Shown: positions 5,911 to 13,796 of the stretch, in pieces
Numbering within the stretch: the stretch's first letter is position 1
How the letters are laid out: the number at the start of each line of letters is the position of its first letter
From: Suilimivivens sp045586385
GTDB taxonomy: Bacteria > Bacillota > Clostridia > Lachnospirales > Lachnospiraceae
Assembly: GCA_045586385.1 (NCBI GenBank)
Contig: JAZNAE010000029.1
Span: 1-14,952 of the forward strand
Direction: 5' to 3'
Length of the DNA: 14,952 nucleotides
The notes under the pieces: generated by a model
Database searches by the model: none
What the model saw: only the letters and a program-made list of their open reading frames with translations
What the model was told of the DNA's origin: nothing
Program-made: the position numbers and the translations under genes

Positions 5911-6927
5911 ATGAATTATCAGGAAGTTTTAGCAGAAGCAAGAGGTGTAATCGGAAAGTATTGTAAGGCATGTCCGGTATGTAACGGAAGAGCCTGTGGC
6001 AATCAGATTCCCGGACCGGGTTCAAAGGGAAGCGGTGATACGGCGGTCCGCAATTTTGAAAAGTGGCAGGAAGTGCGTGTGAATATGGACACCATTTGCA
6101 GTAATGCAAAAGTGGATACATCAGCAACTCTTTTTGGAAGAACCTTTCGGATGCCGGTGTTTGCAGGTCCCGTGGGGGCAGTAAATCTTCATTATGGTGA
6201 GAAGTACAGTGATTTGACATATAATCAGGTGTTGCTTAAGAGCTGTGCGGATAACGGAATTGCAGCTTTTACAGGTGACGGCACCAATGAGCAGGTAGTG
6301 ATTGCAGCAGCAAAAGCCATTGAGGAAGTGGGCGGAGCAGGTGTACCTACTATCAAACCGTGGAGTAAAGAGGTGGTGGCACAGAAGATGGATTTGGTAA
6401 AGAAGTCCGGTGCCTTTGCAGTTGCCATGGATATTGATGCGGCAGGGCTTCCTTTCCTTAAGAATTGTGAGCCTCCGGCAGGAAGTAAGACTGTAGAAGA
6501 ATTAAAAGAAATTATAGCTGGCGTAGACGTTCCATTTATTGTAAAAGGCGTGATTACCGTAAAGGGTGCCTTGAAAGCGAAGGAAGCAGGGGCAAGTGCG
6601 ATTGTGGTTTCCAATCATGGCGGACGTGTGCTTGATCAGTGCCCTTCCACCGCAGAGGTATTGCCTGAAATCGTGGAAGCATTAAAAGGCTCCGGTATGA
6701 CTATATTGGTCGATGGTGGTATCAGAAGTGGAGTAGATGTTTTCAAAGCACTTGCAATGGGAGCTGACGGCGTCATCATAGCAAGACCCTTTGTAACTGC
6801 TGTTTATGGTGGCGGAGAAGAAGGCGTGAAGGTTTATATCGATAAGCTGGCAGGAGAACTGGAAGATACCATGGCAATGTGTGGTGCCCACAGTATCGAT
6901 GAAATTACAAGAGATATGATTCGATAG
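5911..6927 (+). CDS. FMN-dependent alpha-hydroxy-acid dehydrogenase (lactate-oxidase/glycolate-oxidase family)
   Basis: A 338-residue TIM-barrel flavoenzyme. The family's FMN and active-site elements are visible: Lys212 (FIVKGVITVKGALKAKEAGA), the catalytic His236 and Arg239 in VVSNHGGRVLDQ, and the phosphate-binding VDGGIRSGVDVFKALAMGAD (Arg272) followed by VIIARPF. Reaction by family: oxidation of an L-2-hydroxy acid such as lactate through FMN. The N-terminus differs from the aerobic oxidases: it holds Cys18, Cys21, Cys24 and Cys29 (CKACPVCNGRACG, CX2CX2CX4C), a likely metal or Fe-S site, and lacks the usual N-terminal Tyr region. In an anaerobe the electron acceptor is likely not oxygen (inference). 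It lies 58 bp after the GNAT gene and is followed by a strong terminator. Substrate unproven. Confidence 0.85.
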   Translation: MNYQEVLAEARGVIGKYCKACPVCNGRACGNQIPGPGSKGSGDTAVRNFEKWQEVRVNMDTICSNAKVDTSATLFGRTFRMPVFAGPVGAVNLHYGEKYSDLTYNQVLLKSCADNGIAAFTGDGTNEQVVIAAAKAIEEVGGAGVPTIKPWSKEVVAQKMDLVKKSGAFAVAMDIDAAGLPFLKNCEPPAGSKTVEELKEIIAGVDVPFIVKGVITVKGALKAKEAGASAIVVSNHGGRVLDQCPSTAEVLPEIVEALKGSGMTILVDGGIRSGVDVFKALAMGADGVIIARPFVTAVYGGGEEGVKVYIDKLAGELEDTMAMCGAHSIDEITRDMIR

Positions 6928-6981
6928 AACTTGAATGAATGACAAGATATACTTGGAAAATATAATAGGAAAAAGTATAGG

Positions 6982-7011
6982 CCCCGGGAAAAAATAAATG
7001 TTTTCCCGGGG
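6982..7011 (+). terminator. Intrinsic terminator after the hydroxy-acid dehydrogenase gene
   Basis: CCCCGGGAAAA (6982-6992) pairs perfectly with TTTTCCCGGGG (7001-7011), 8-base loop, followed by TTTGATTTATCTT. The 11-bp stem is strong; the T-run is broken. It separates the 3531-6927 gene group from the PadR operon. Confidence 0.8.
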
Positions 7012-7059
7012 TTTGATTTATCTTGGTTGTGCTTCGAGATGAAAAAATAAAAAAACCTA

Positions 7060-7089
7060 TTGACAGAATAATATTATATGGCGTATAGT
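7060..7089 (+). promoter_or_regulatory. Sigma-A-type promoter of the padR operon
   Basis: A perfect -35 TTGACA (7060-7065) and -10 TATAGT (7084-7089) lie 18 bp apart, 80 bp before the padR start. The spacer and -10 are overlapped by a palindromic operator (core 7075-7087) and a second operator follows, fitting repression by the PadR encoded first in the operon. Confidence 0.8.
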
Positions 7090-7091
7090 AT
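7071..7091. promoter_or_regulatory. PadR operator candidate, site 1
   Basis: A 13-bp near-palindrome TATATGGCGTATA (7075-7087) with AT-rich flanks that overlaps the promoter spacer and -10. It is the near-perfect reverse complement of site 2 and centred 35 bp from it. PadR operators are typically ATAC/ATGT-type dyads, which fits. Confidence 0.65.
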
Positions 7092-7105
7092 GCACATGAG
7101 CAATA

Positions 7106-7126
7106 ATACTATACGGCGTATAATAT
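7106..7126. promoter_or_regulatory. PadR operator candidate, site 2
   Basis: The perfect 13-bp odd palindrome TATACGGCGTATA (7110-7122), lengthened by imperfect flanks (AATAC.../...AATATT). It lies about 10 to 30 bases after the expected transcription start, so a bound dimer would block early elongation. With site 1 it forms a large imperfect inverted repeat. Confidence 0.65.
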
Positions 7127-7169
7127 TATAAAATTACAAATATATACTGGTAGGAAAGGAGAAGAGGGA

Positions 7170-7496
7170 ATGGTTTTTAACACAGGAGCAGCACTTTTAG
7201 ATGCGATAGTTCTGGCGGTAGTATCCAGGGAGCCGGAAGGTGCCTATGGTTACAAGATTACCCAGGATGTCAGAACGGTCATCGAATTATCGGAATCTAC
7301 ACTATATCCGGTACTTCGGAGATTACAAAAGGATGAATGCCTCGAGGTATATGACAAGGAATGTGCCGGCAGAAACAGAAGGTATTATAAAGCAACAGAA
7401 AAAGGGCGTGCACAATTAAATTTGTATGAAGGAGAATGGCGAAAATATTCAGCCAAAATAAACAGCATATTCGAGGGAGGAATGAAAAATGAGTAG
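7170..7496 (+). CDS. PadR-family transcriptional regulator
   Basis: A 108-residue winged-helix regulator of the short PadR-s1 class. Visible are the first helix LLDAIVLAVVSREPEGAYGYKITQDV (typical 'L..L...P.hGYeI'), the recognition helix SESTLYPVLRRLQKDECLEVY, the wing AGRNRRYYKATEKGRAQL, and a C-terminal dimerisation helix WRKYSAKINSIF. GGAG and GAGGG precede the ATG. It is the first gene after a promoter covered by two palindromes, so autoregulation is likely. Its stop overlaps the start of the HAAS gene by eight bases. PadR regulators next to HAAS and DUF4097 genes are a recurrent Firmicute arrangement thought to sense envelope or drug stress; the ligand here is unknown. Confidence 0.95.
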   Translation: MVFNTGAALLDAIVLAVVSREPEGAYGYKITQDVRTVIELSESTLYPVLRRLQKDECLEVYDKECAGRNRRYYKATEKGRAQLNLYEGEWRKYSAKINSIFEGGMKNE

Positions 7497-8241
7497 ATGG
7501 GAATTTATGAGGCAGCTGGAAGAACTGCTCTTTGATATAGCACCGGCAGAAAGGGAGGAAGCATTACAGTATTACAATGATTATTTCAATGATGCCGGAA
7601 AAGAAAATGAGCAAGAGGTTATTAGTGCACTGGGTTCACCAGAGCAGGTGGCAAAGATTGTAAAAGATGGTCTTAGCGATAATATTGCTCAGGGAGAATA
7701 TACAGAAACAGGTTTTCAGAGCGGCGAAAGTGTGCAGAATGCGATTATGAATCATCCGGAGCAAAGTCAGCAGTCTGAACAGACACAGGATAAAGCAGAA
7801 GATCAAAACACATATAGCGGTCAAAGTGGACAAAAAGGACAGGATGGAGAAAGGGGTGGACTCCCTACATGGGCGATTGTACTGATTGTCATTGCAGCAA
7901 TTATCTGCTCTCCTGTAATTTTAGGAGCAGCTTTTTCTATACTTGGAACAGTTTTTGGCATTATATGCGCTATATTCGGAATTGTTGTGGGATTTATGGC
8001 AGCTACTATCGCATTGTGTGCGGCAGCTGTTGGACTGATTGTGGCAGGCTTTGGTGTGATGTTCACGAGTCCGCTGATTTCTCTTGGATTAATCGGCGCA
8101 GGGCTGATTTGTGCATCACTTGGCATCCTGTTTTTGCTCTTGGCAGTACTTTTGGTAGGAAAAGGAATTCCTGCTATTTGCAAGGGAATTTCTTACTTGT
8201 ACAAGAAGATTGTTGATAAAAAGGGAGGTGCACAGGCATGA
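7489..8241 (+). CDS. HAAS-domain (DUF1700-type) membrane protein
   Basis: A 250-residue protein. Residues 1-65 are a HAAS domain (HTH-associated alpha-helical signalling): MSRWEFMRQLEELLFDIAPAE...EALQYYNDYFNDAG...EVISALGSPEQVAKIVK. Residues ~66-125 are a Gln/Ser/Glu/Gly-rich linker without structure (EQSQQSEQTQ and similar). Residues ~128-238 are Gly/Ala/Ile-rich membrane segments, about four (128-148, 150-176, 178-192 and 198-224), ending in a basic tail. HAAS proteins are thought to pass signals from the membrane to a PadR partner, and here the gene overlaps padR by eight bases and the DUF4097 gene by four, which implies translational coupling and a functional complex (inference). Confidence 0.9.
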   Translation: MSRWEFMRQLEELLFDIAPAEREEALQYYNDYFNDAGKENEQEVISALGSPEQVAKIVKDGLSDNIAQGEYTETGFQSGESVQNAIMNHPEQSQQSEQTQDKAEDQNTYSGQSGQKGQDGERGGLPTWAIVLIVIAAIICSPVILGAAFSILGTVFGIICAIFGIVVGFMAATIALCAAAVGLIVAGFGVMFTSPLISLGLIGAGLICASLGILFLLLAVLLVGKGIPAICKGISYLYKKIVDKKGGAQA

Positions 8242-9188
8242 AAAAATTTATTAAATGGAGTTTGATTACGGCAGGAATATGCATGGCACTGGGAATTGTT
8301 CTTCTTACCATTAGTGTACTGGTGGGAGGACATAGGATTTCACAGATTTTAAAATCAAATGAGGGTCTTGATAAAAAGATTGCAGCGCTGGCAGACACAG
8401 CGTTTACTACGATTAACTTTGCGACAGATGGGGAGTGGTTCCCTGCCTTTGACGGCGATATTGTGGTAATGGGTGAAAACTTGACAAAAATAGATACCTC
8501 TTATGAGGTTTCCATTCATGAGATTGAGAGTTTAGACATCAAAGTAGGCGCCGGAGAACTGGTATTAACATCAAACAGTGAATTGACTGACATAGTCAGA
8601 ATTGATGTCAAAGGTGTCGGTGAGTGCGCATATGATGTGAAAGACGGCGTTTTATACTTAGATGGCTTTAATCAGATCATCGGTGACAGTGGCGTGATTG
8701 GTGAAATTGAAGTATATATTCCGGAAGGAATGACTTTTAATGAGGTTAAAGTTGAAGTCGGTGCAGGAACCATTGAATTAGATAAGATGAATGCTAACAC
8801 ATTAGAAGCATCTATCGGTGCAGGAGAGATGATTATTGAACAGATGGATGCACAAATGTTTTCAGCTAAAATCGGAGCAGGAAGTCTTCAGACAGAAGAT
8901 GTTTCTACAGTAGATGCTGAGCTGGATGTCAGCCTTGGAGAATGCATTTTTGAAGGAAGTATTACCGGTAATCTGGAAGCAGAATGCGATATGGGCAACC
9001 TGGAGCTTACACTTAACGGAAAGCAGGAAGATCACAACTATGCTATCGATTGTAAGGCAGGTAATATTGATATAGAAAATTGGAATGCTGCCGGATTTAT
9101 GGCGGATAAAGAAATTGACAATGGTGTCACAAGTAATTTTGAAATATCCTGTAATATGGGTAATATCACTATTGAATTTGAGGATTAA
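8238..9188 (+). CDS. DUF4097-type beta-repeat membrane protein
   Basis: A 316-residue protein with an N-terminal membrane anchor (residues ~8-30, WSLITAGICMALGIVLLTISVLVGG) and an extracytoplasmic region of short beta-strand repeats typical of DUF4097: IKVGAGELVL (101-110), VEVGAGTIEL (172-181), ASIGAGEMII (191-200), AKIGAGSLQT (210-219), then VSLGECIFEG, CDMGNLELTL and CNMGNITIEF. The G-A/E/M-G turn recurs every ~19 to 20 residues and probably stacks as a solenoid. DUF4097 proteins accompany PadR/HAAS genes and are thought to act in envelope signalling or defence. The start overlaps the HAAS stop by four bases (ATGA). Function not established. Confidence 0.9.
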   Translation: MKKFIKWSLITAGICMALGIVLLTISVLVGGHRISQILKSNEGLDKKIAALADTAFTTINFATDGEWFPAFDGDIVVMGENLTKIDTSYEVSIHEIESLDIKVGAGELVLTSNSELTDIVRIDVKGVGECAYDVKDGVLYLDGFNQIIGDSGVIGEIEVYIPEGMTFNEVKVEVGAGTIELDKMNANTLEASIGAGEMIIEQMDAQMFSAKIGAGSLQTEDVSTVDAELDVSLGECIFEGSITGNLEAECDMGNLELTLNGKQEDHNYAIDCKAGNIDIENWNAAGFMADKEIDNGVTSNFEISCNMGNITIEFED

Positions 9189-9191
9189 AAA

Positions 9192-10760
9192 ATGTTTCAA
9201 TTTGGATTTTCCTATGTAGGACTGGCGTATCTTTTGATGCTATTTATACCGAATATTATCTGGACGAAGAATCAGCCGATAGATTATGGGCAGTATGTGA
9301 AACAAGAAAACAGATTATTGCAATTATTTGAGAAAATCGGTGAAGTATTGGTATGTTGTGTTGTGTTGATATTTAAAGATTTTAATGTGAGATTTGATTC
9401 CGCATGGAGTGTATGGCTGATTCTTTCCTTTATGCTTATGCTTTTGTATGAATATTATTGGATACGGTATTTTAAAAGTAAAAGACAAATGTCTGATTTT
9501 TACAGAAGTATACTCGGAATACCGGTAGCAGGAGCAACGCTGCCGGTATGTGCCTTCTTTTTGCTTGGTGTTTACGGATGCAATGCTTTTTTGATGATTT
9601 CCACAATTGTTTTGGGAATCGGTCACATTGGCATTCACTGGCAACACTATAAAAGTATTTCAAAAGAAAGGAAAAAGAAGATGATCGTATTTCGCATTTT
9701 GAGCGGGATTTTCATAATAGTACTGGTGCTCGCAGTCATAGGCATCACAGTATTGATGGGGATTAGAAATTATCATTATATACAATGCCATATTGGTTCG
9801 GAGAAAGGAATCTATGAAGGCATTTATGTACCGCTGGAAGGTCAGGAGCAGTATGTCCATATTGTAGGGGAAAATACGGATAACCCTGTCATTATTTATT
9901 TGCACGGCGGTCCGGCATCTCCGGATAGTTTGGCTACCTATACATTTACGAAATACCTTGCGGATGAATACACCATAATTTGCTGGGACCAGAGAGGATG
10001 CGGCAGAACTTACTATAGAAATAAGGATATTGACCCAAAGAATGAAACAGCTACCTTTTCTCAGGCACAAAAAGATTTGGATGCACTTGTTACATATGCT
10101 TGTGAAAGGTTTAAAAAGGATAAAATAATTATTATGGGACATTCCTACGGAACCATATTAGGAAGTGAGTATGTGCTTTCCCATCCGAAAAAGGTTTCCG
10201 CTTATGTTGGTATAGGGCAGTTTGCTTCTATCGAAAAGGGTGATAAGACTGCTTATGAGGATGCACTGATGATTGCCACAGAAAAAGGTGATAATACGGC
10301 AGAAATGACAGCAGCTTATGAAGCCTATGAAAAAGACAGGAGTGTGGAAAACCTTACAAGTTTCCGTAAATTCATTTCGCCTTACTACAAAGCGCCCAGA
10401 GGCAAAAATACCATCATGGCCGGACTAACTTCACCGGATGCCAATCTTATAGATTTTAAATGGCAGATAAAGCCAATGTTCTTTATGAAAGAGTACATAG
10501 ATATCAATAAACAACTGCTAGATTGTACATTTGAAGCAAACTTGTTTGAAGGAAATTTAAATTATAAGGTGCCGGTTGCCTTTATTTCCGGTTCTTGTGA
10601 TTTTGCCACACCGGTGAAATGTACACAGGAGTATATGGATGCCATTACTGCACCAAAGAAAGAGATGTATGTCATGGAGGGATGTAGCCATGGTCCCCAA
10701 TTTGATGCACCGGAGGAGTTTGCTGAGATAGTAAAAAAGTTTTTACCGGGGACAAAATGA
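9192..10760 (+). CDS. Membrane-domain / alpha-beta hydrolase (S33 proline-iminopeptidase-like) fusion
   Basis: A 522-residue protein. Residues 1-~160 form a polytopic membrane domain (MFQFGFSYVGLAYLLMLFIPNIIWTKNQP..., five hydrophobic segments). Residues ~165-187 are a further membrane anchor. From ~190 to the end runs an alpha/beta hydrolase of the proline-iminopeptidase-like S33 type: oxyanion loop LHGGP (His238), CWDQRGCG, nucleophile elbow GHSYG (Ser318), Asp470 in SGSCDFATP and His500 in EGCSHGPQFD, so the catalytic triad is complete. An in-frame ATG at 9681 (Met164) with AAAGGA nearby could start the hydrolase alone; similar hydrolases usually begin at this point and the membrane domain looks like a family normally found alone, so fusion or dual products are possible. 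GAGG eight bases upstream, in the DUF4097 stop region, supports the 9192 start and operon membership. Confidence 0.85.
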   Translation: MFQFGFSYVGLAYLLMLFIPNIIWTKNQPIDYGQYVKQENRLLQLFEKIGEVLVCCVVLIFKDFNVRFDSAWSVWLILSFMLMLLYEYYWIRYFKSKRQMSDFYRSILGIPVAGATLPVCAFFLLGVYGCNAFLMISTIVLGIGHIGIHWQHYKSISKERKKKMIVFRILSGIFIIVLVLAVIGITVLMGIRNYHYIQCHIGSEKGIYEGIYVPLEGQEQYVHIVGENTDNPVIIYLHGGPASPDSLATYTFTKYLADEYTIICWDQRGCGRTYYRNKDIDPKNETATFSQAQKDLDALVTYACERFKKDKIIIMGHSYGTILGSEYVLSHPKKVSAYVGIGQFASIEKGDKTAYEDALMIATEKGDNTAEMTAAYEAYEKDRSVENLTSFRKFISPYYKAPRGKNTIMAGLTSPDANLIDFKWQIKPMFFMKEYIDINKQLLDCTFEANLFEGNLNYKVPVAFISGSCDFATPVKCTQEYMDAITAPKKEMYVMEGCSHGPQFDAPEEFAEIVKKFLPGTK

Positions 10761-10814
10761 CAATATCGGAAATACAGATACATTACCAATGGTTAAAGGA
10801 ATAAAATACATATT

Positions 10815-13001
10815 ATGAAAACGGTATTAAGAAAATTAAAGTGTTTTGCAGGTAAAATCAAATTCCGGATAAAAGAAGTAACAAAACAACCGGTAGCGTT
10901 TCTAATACATGGAGAAATGGGTGGGCTGATTCTGTGCACCCTGCTAGCCACACAATTTTTATATGGCTGTTTATTGAGTCCGATTAGTTGTCTCATCCCT
11001 GTACCGATAATAATACTTTTGCTATTTTTGGTGCTGATAATATTGGTTGAATTAGAGATTTATATATTTAAGTTGATATTTGGTGGTGGAAAGCGTTCCA
11101 GATTTTATTTTTTACTTGCATGGTTAGCACTTGCCCTTGCTTTTTTAATCGGAACACAGCTCCATAATGTGCCATCAGGTATTATGCTTAGTTTTCTGGT
11201 TGCTTTATCAGCAGATATATTTGGAAGATGCGTTTTCGGTTTTATAAAAACACGTAAATGGAAACAGGTATTTGGATATGTTGCGTTGATTATCTCTGCT
11301 ACATTACTTGTATTATTTGCTTTATTCTTCCATTTAGATAATTATGGCCAAAATCGTGTAGAGAAATATATGGTTATTAATTTAGAAAATAATGGTAAAG
11401 AAGTCCCCGGATTCTCGCAGTATTTAGAAAACGGACCATATACGGTTTCTGTTATTGACTATGGTCAGGATGATACGTTTGATATTGTTACGGAATGTGT
11501 AGATATATCAAAAATAGTAGAAAGAGAAGGACTAGTTGGTAAAGTACATGATTTGTATTTTGATAACAGCCTTGAAGATGCTCCTGTAGCCGGTAGAGTC
11601 TGGTATCCGGAAGGACTTACAGACTGTCCGGTAATGTTTATTGTGCATGGTAATCATGATTTTTCGGTTCCTTCCTATCTGGGTTATGATTACCTTGGAG
11701 AATATCTTGCATCGAATGGGTATGTAGTTGTATCTGTGGATGAAAATATACTCAATGGCCTTTCAAATGAGAATGATGCAAGAGCAGTGTTATTACTTGA
11801 AAACATGAAAGCAATACTGGATGAAAACGAAAAGGAAGGCAGTGGCATATACGGACTGATTGATCCGGATAAAATAGCAATAGCCGGTCATTCCAGAGGT
11901 GGAGAAATGGTGGCAACAGCATATCTTTTTAATGAACTGGAAGTATATCCGGATGATGGGAATGTAGAGTTTGATTATCATTTTAATATTTCATCAGTGA
12001 TAGCAATTGCGCCCACAGTAGACCAGTATATGCCGGCAGAGCATGCTGTTGAAATTTCGGATGTTAATTATTTATTGATACATGGCTCCAATGATCAGGA
12101 TGTCAGTCTTGTTATGGGTGAGAAACAATATAATAATATTTCTTTCACTGATGCGGCGAAGGAGAAGCATTTAAAGTCATATGTATACATCATGGGGGCA
12201 AACCATGGACAATTTAATACAACGTGGGGACAATATGATGGTATTCCGGGTACAAACGGATTCTTAAATACAAATCATTTTTTGAAAGACAATGAGCAAC
12301 AGTTGATAGTCAAAGCCTATATAAGGACTTTTCTCGATACCACGTTGCTATGTAAAAATGATTATGGAGAACTTTTGGCAGATAATGAAAGATATATGGA
12401 TTATTTGCCGAAAACGATATACATTACCAATTATATGGATTCTGATTTTGAAAGATATTGTTCATTTGAAGAAGATGCGGATATCACCCATGGCGTCACA
12501 GAGGATGTGAAAATTCATTGTTACGGTATGGATGAATGGAAAGAGAGAATGGACACCTATGGAAGTGGCACTGAGGGAGAAAATTATGTGCTTGATTGTA
12601 CTTGGGAGACATCAGATAAGCCTAGCATAGAGATAATGCTTCCAAGGACAAATCTAGAAACCGGGAATCTTTCGTTTCGCATTGCAGATATGAGAGAAGA
12701 TACGGCTGATGAGATCTCTAAATTGGATTACATAGTAGAGTTATATGATGAACATGGTAACATGGTCAGTGTATCTAATCCAAGGGTCATCTATCCGTCT
12801 TTGGCAGTTCAGCTTTATAAGCAGGATGTATTTTTTGGCAACTATGAATATAAACATCAGATGCAGACTGTACAGATAGATGAGAAGATGTTTGATGATG
12901 AAGATTTTGATTATTCATCAGTCAGAAAAATGGCTATTATCATGGAAGAAAGAGAAAACGGTCACATTATCCTTGATGATGTGGGCTTGCAGAATAAATA
13001 A
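10815..13001 (+). CDS. Large membrane-anchored alpha/beta hydrolase (lipase/esterase-like) with C-terminal beta domain
   Basis: A 728-residue protein. The first ~175 residues hold about five membrane segments (34-57, 58-83, 96-115, 118-137 and 151-173). The alpha/beta hydrolase core spans ~250-515: strand CPVMFIVHGNHDF, nucleophile elbow AGHSRGGEMVA (Ser360), acid Asp427 or Asp429 in IHGSNDQDVS, and His464 in MGANHGQFNTTWG. GHSRGG is typical of lipase/chlorophyllase-like members. Residues ~560-728 are beta-rich (YIVELYDEHGNMVSV..., IILDDVGLQ), perhaps a jelly-roll accessory domain. The Shine-Dalgarno is weak: AAAGGA lies 14 bases upstream, which suggests lower or coupled translation. It is 54 bp after the previous hydrolase gene and unlike it in sequence, probably the last gene of the PadR operon. 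Substrate unknown; the catalytic domain should face outside the membrane if the anchor is as read. Confidence 0.85.
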   Translation: MKTVLRKLKCFAGKIKFRIKEVTKQPVAFLIHGEMGGLILCTLLATQFLYGCLLSPISCLIPVPIIILLLFLVLIILVELEIYIFKLIFGGGKRSRFYFLLAWLALALAFLIGTQLHNVPSGIMLSFLVALSADIFGRCVFGFIKTRKWKQVFGYVALIISATLLVLFALFFHLDNYGQNRVEKYMVINLENNGKEVPGFSQYLENGPYTVSVIDYGQDDTFDIVTECVDISKIVEREGLVGKVHDLYFDNSLEDAPVAGRVWYPEGLTDCPVMFIVHGNHDFSVPSYLGYDYLGEYLASNGYVVVSVDENILNGLSNENDARAVLLLENMKAILDENEKEGSGIYGLIDPDKIAIAGHSRGGEMVATAYLFNELEVYPDDGNVEFDYHFNISSVIAIAPTVDQYMPAEHAVEISDVNYLLIHGSNDQDVSLVMGEKQYNNISFTDAAKEKHLKSYVYIMGANHGQFNTTWGQYDGIPGTNGFLNTNHFLKDNEQQLIVKAYIRTFLDTTLLCKNDYGELLADNERYMDYLPKTIYITNYMDSDFERYCSFEEDADITHGVTEDVKIHCYGMDEWKERMDTYGSGTEGENYVLDCTWETSDKPSIEIMLPRTNLETGNLSFRIADMREDTADEISKLDYIVELYDEHGNMVSVSNPRVIYPSLAVQLYKQDVFFGNYEYKHQMQTVQIDEKMFDDEDFDYSSVRKMAIIMEERENGHIILDDVGLQNK

Positions 13002-13044
13002 GAGCGGTAACACTGAAAACAGAAAGTTTTTTTGGAACGAACTC

Positions 13045-13073
13045 TTGACAACTAGAGATGAGTATACTATAAT
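13045..13073 (+). promoter_or_regulatory. Consensus promoter of tRNA-Arg
   Basis: TTGACA (13045-13050) and TATAAT (13068-13073) at exactly 17 bp, the strongest promoter in the window. The start should fall near 13080, about 22 bases before the mature tRNA. It gives the tRNA a transcript independent of the operon upstream. Confidence 0.9.
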
Positions 13074-13101
13074 ATCATTTGTTGCGACACTCGTAACATA
13101 A

Positions 13102-13175
13102 GTGCGCTTAGCTCAGCTGGATAGAGCGTTTGGCTACGGACCAAAAGGTCGGGAGTTCGAATCTTCTAGCGCACG
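13102..13175 (+). tRNA. tRNA-Arg (anticodon ACG)
   Basis: A 74-nt cloverleaf folds: acceptor GTGCGCT (13102-13108) with AGCGCAC (13168-13174), discriminator G13175; D-arm with GCTCAGCTGGATAGAGC; anticodon stem TTTGG/CCAAA with loop CTACGGA, giving ACG, which decodes CGN arginine codons after A34-to-inosine editing; T-arm with TTCGAAT and a stem holding two G-T pairs. CCA is not encoded. It has its own promoter and terminator. No copy of its 3' end is seen elsewhere in the window, so there is no sign of an integration site. Confidence 0.95.
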
Positions 13176-13184
13176 CTTGAAAAG

Positions 13185-13220
13185 CCTTGGAAACTGTATG
13201 ATATGTTTTCAAGGTTTTTT
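13185..13220 (+). terminator. Intrinsic terminator of tRNA-Arg
   Basis: CCTTGGAAAC (13185-13194) pairs with GTTTTCAAGG (13205-13214; one G-U), followed by TTTTTT. It begins ten bases after the tRNA. Confidence 0.85.
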
Positions 13221-13298
13221 GTTTTGCCCGCTTTTTAACCACATTTTTTACTGTATTCGTAAATAAACAGGAAAATAAAGTTATGTTTGGAGGAGAAT

Positions 13299-13757
13299 AT
13301 GAAAAAAAGATGCATTTTTATATTGATAGTATTATGCTTGTTTATGACAGGTTGTAATAACGGGTTTGCTGAAAGTGATTACGATTCTGTGGAAAAATTA
13401 TCCAAAAGTACAGATAGATATGCAAAAGAAAATTCAGTGTTTAGTCCGATTGACGGAGGATTTTCGCTTGTTGTTTCAAAGTTTGACGGATGGCAAACAC
13501 TGTGGGAGGATAAGTTAAAAGAAAGTCAAAGTGTAGAAGTTGACATTTCATTTACACTTACCAAAGGAAAAGGAAAACTTGTACATGTTGATGCAGAGGG
13601 TAATGTAGTAACATTAATAGAGTGTACACCGGAAACTTCTACAGATGGTTATGTAACAAATACGATTTCCATGACAAAGGGAGAAAACCAATTGAAGGTT
13701 GTCGGATTTGATATTGAAGATTTGGATTTAAAGATATTATTTTCAGTATCTCAATAG
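13299..13757 (+). CDS. Small predicted lipoprotein, function unknown
   Basis: A 152-residue protein. ATG 13299 is chosen because GGAGG (13289-13293) is five bases upstream; the alternative TTG at 13287 would overlap it. A clear lipoprotein signal peptide is seen: MKKRCIFILIVLCLFMTGCNN, with lipobox-like FMTGC and modified Cys19. The mature part (~130 residues) is beta-rich (SVEVDISFTLTKGKGKLVHVDAEGNVVTLIECTP..., NTISMTKGENQLKVVGFDIEDLDLKILFSV), perhaps a single sandwich domain. I do not recognise the family. The gene lies between the tRNA-Arg terminator and the pyridoxal-kinase-like gene (39 bp gap) and may be co-transcribed with the latter. Confidence 0.8.
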   Translation: MKKRCIFILIVLCLFMTGCNNGFAESDYDSVEKLSKSTDRYAKENSVFSPIDGGFSLVVSKFDGWQTLWEDKLKESQSVEVDISFTLTKGKGKLVHVDAEGNVVTLIECTPETSTDGYVTNTISMTKGENQLKVVGFDIEDLDLKILFSVSQ

Positions 13758-13796
13758 AAAACCGGTATGAAAAATTGGGGAAAAGGAGTAATAGTG

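Noticed and set aside
7821..8183. Long minus-strand frame opposite the HAAS membrane gene
   Set aside because: It mirrors the Gly/Ala/Ile-rich codons of the true gene on the plus strand and has no start signal.
13010..13034. Terminator after the last hydrolase gene, before the T-run at about 13026-13033
   Set aside because: A T-run is present but only a 3 to 5-bp stem can be drawn, so not called.
13102..13175. tRNA-Arg as a phage or island attachment site
   Set aside because: No integrase gene and no repeat of the tRNA 3' end is seen in the window.
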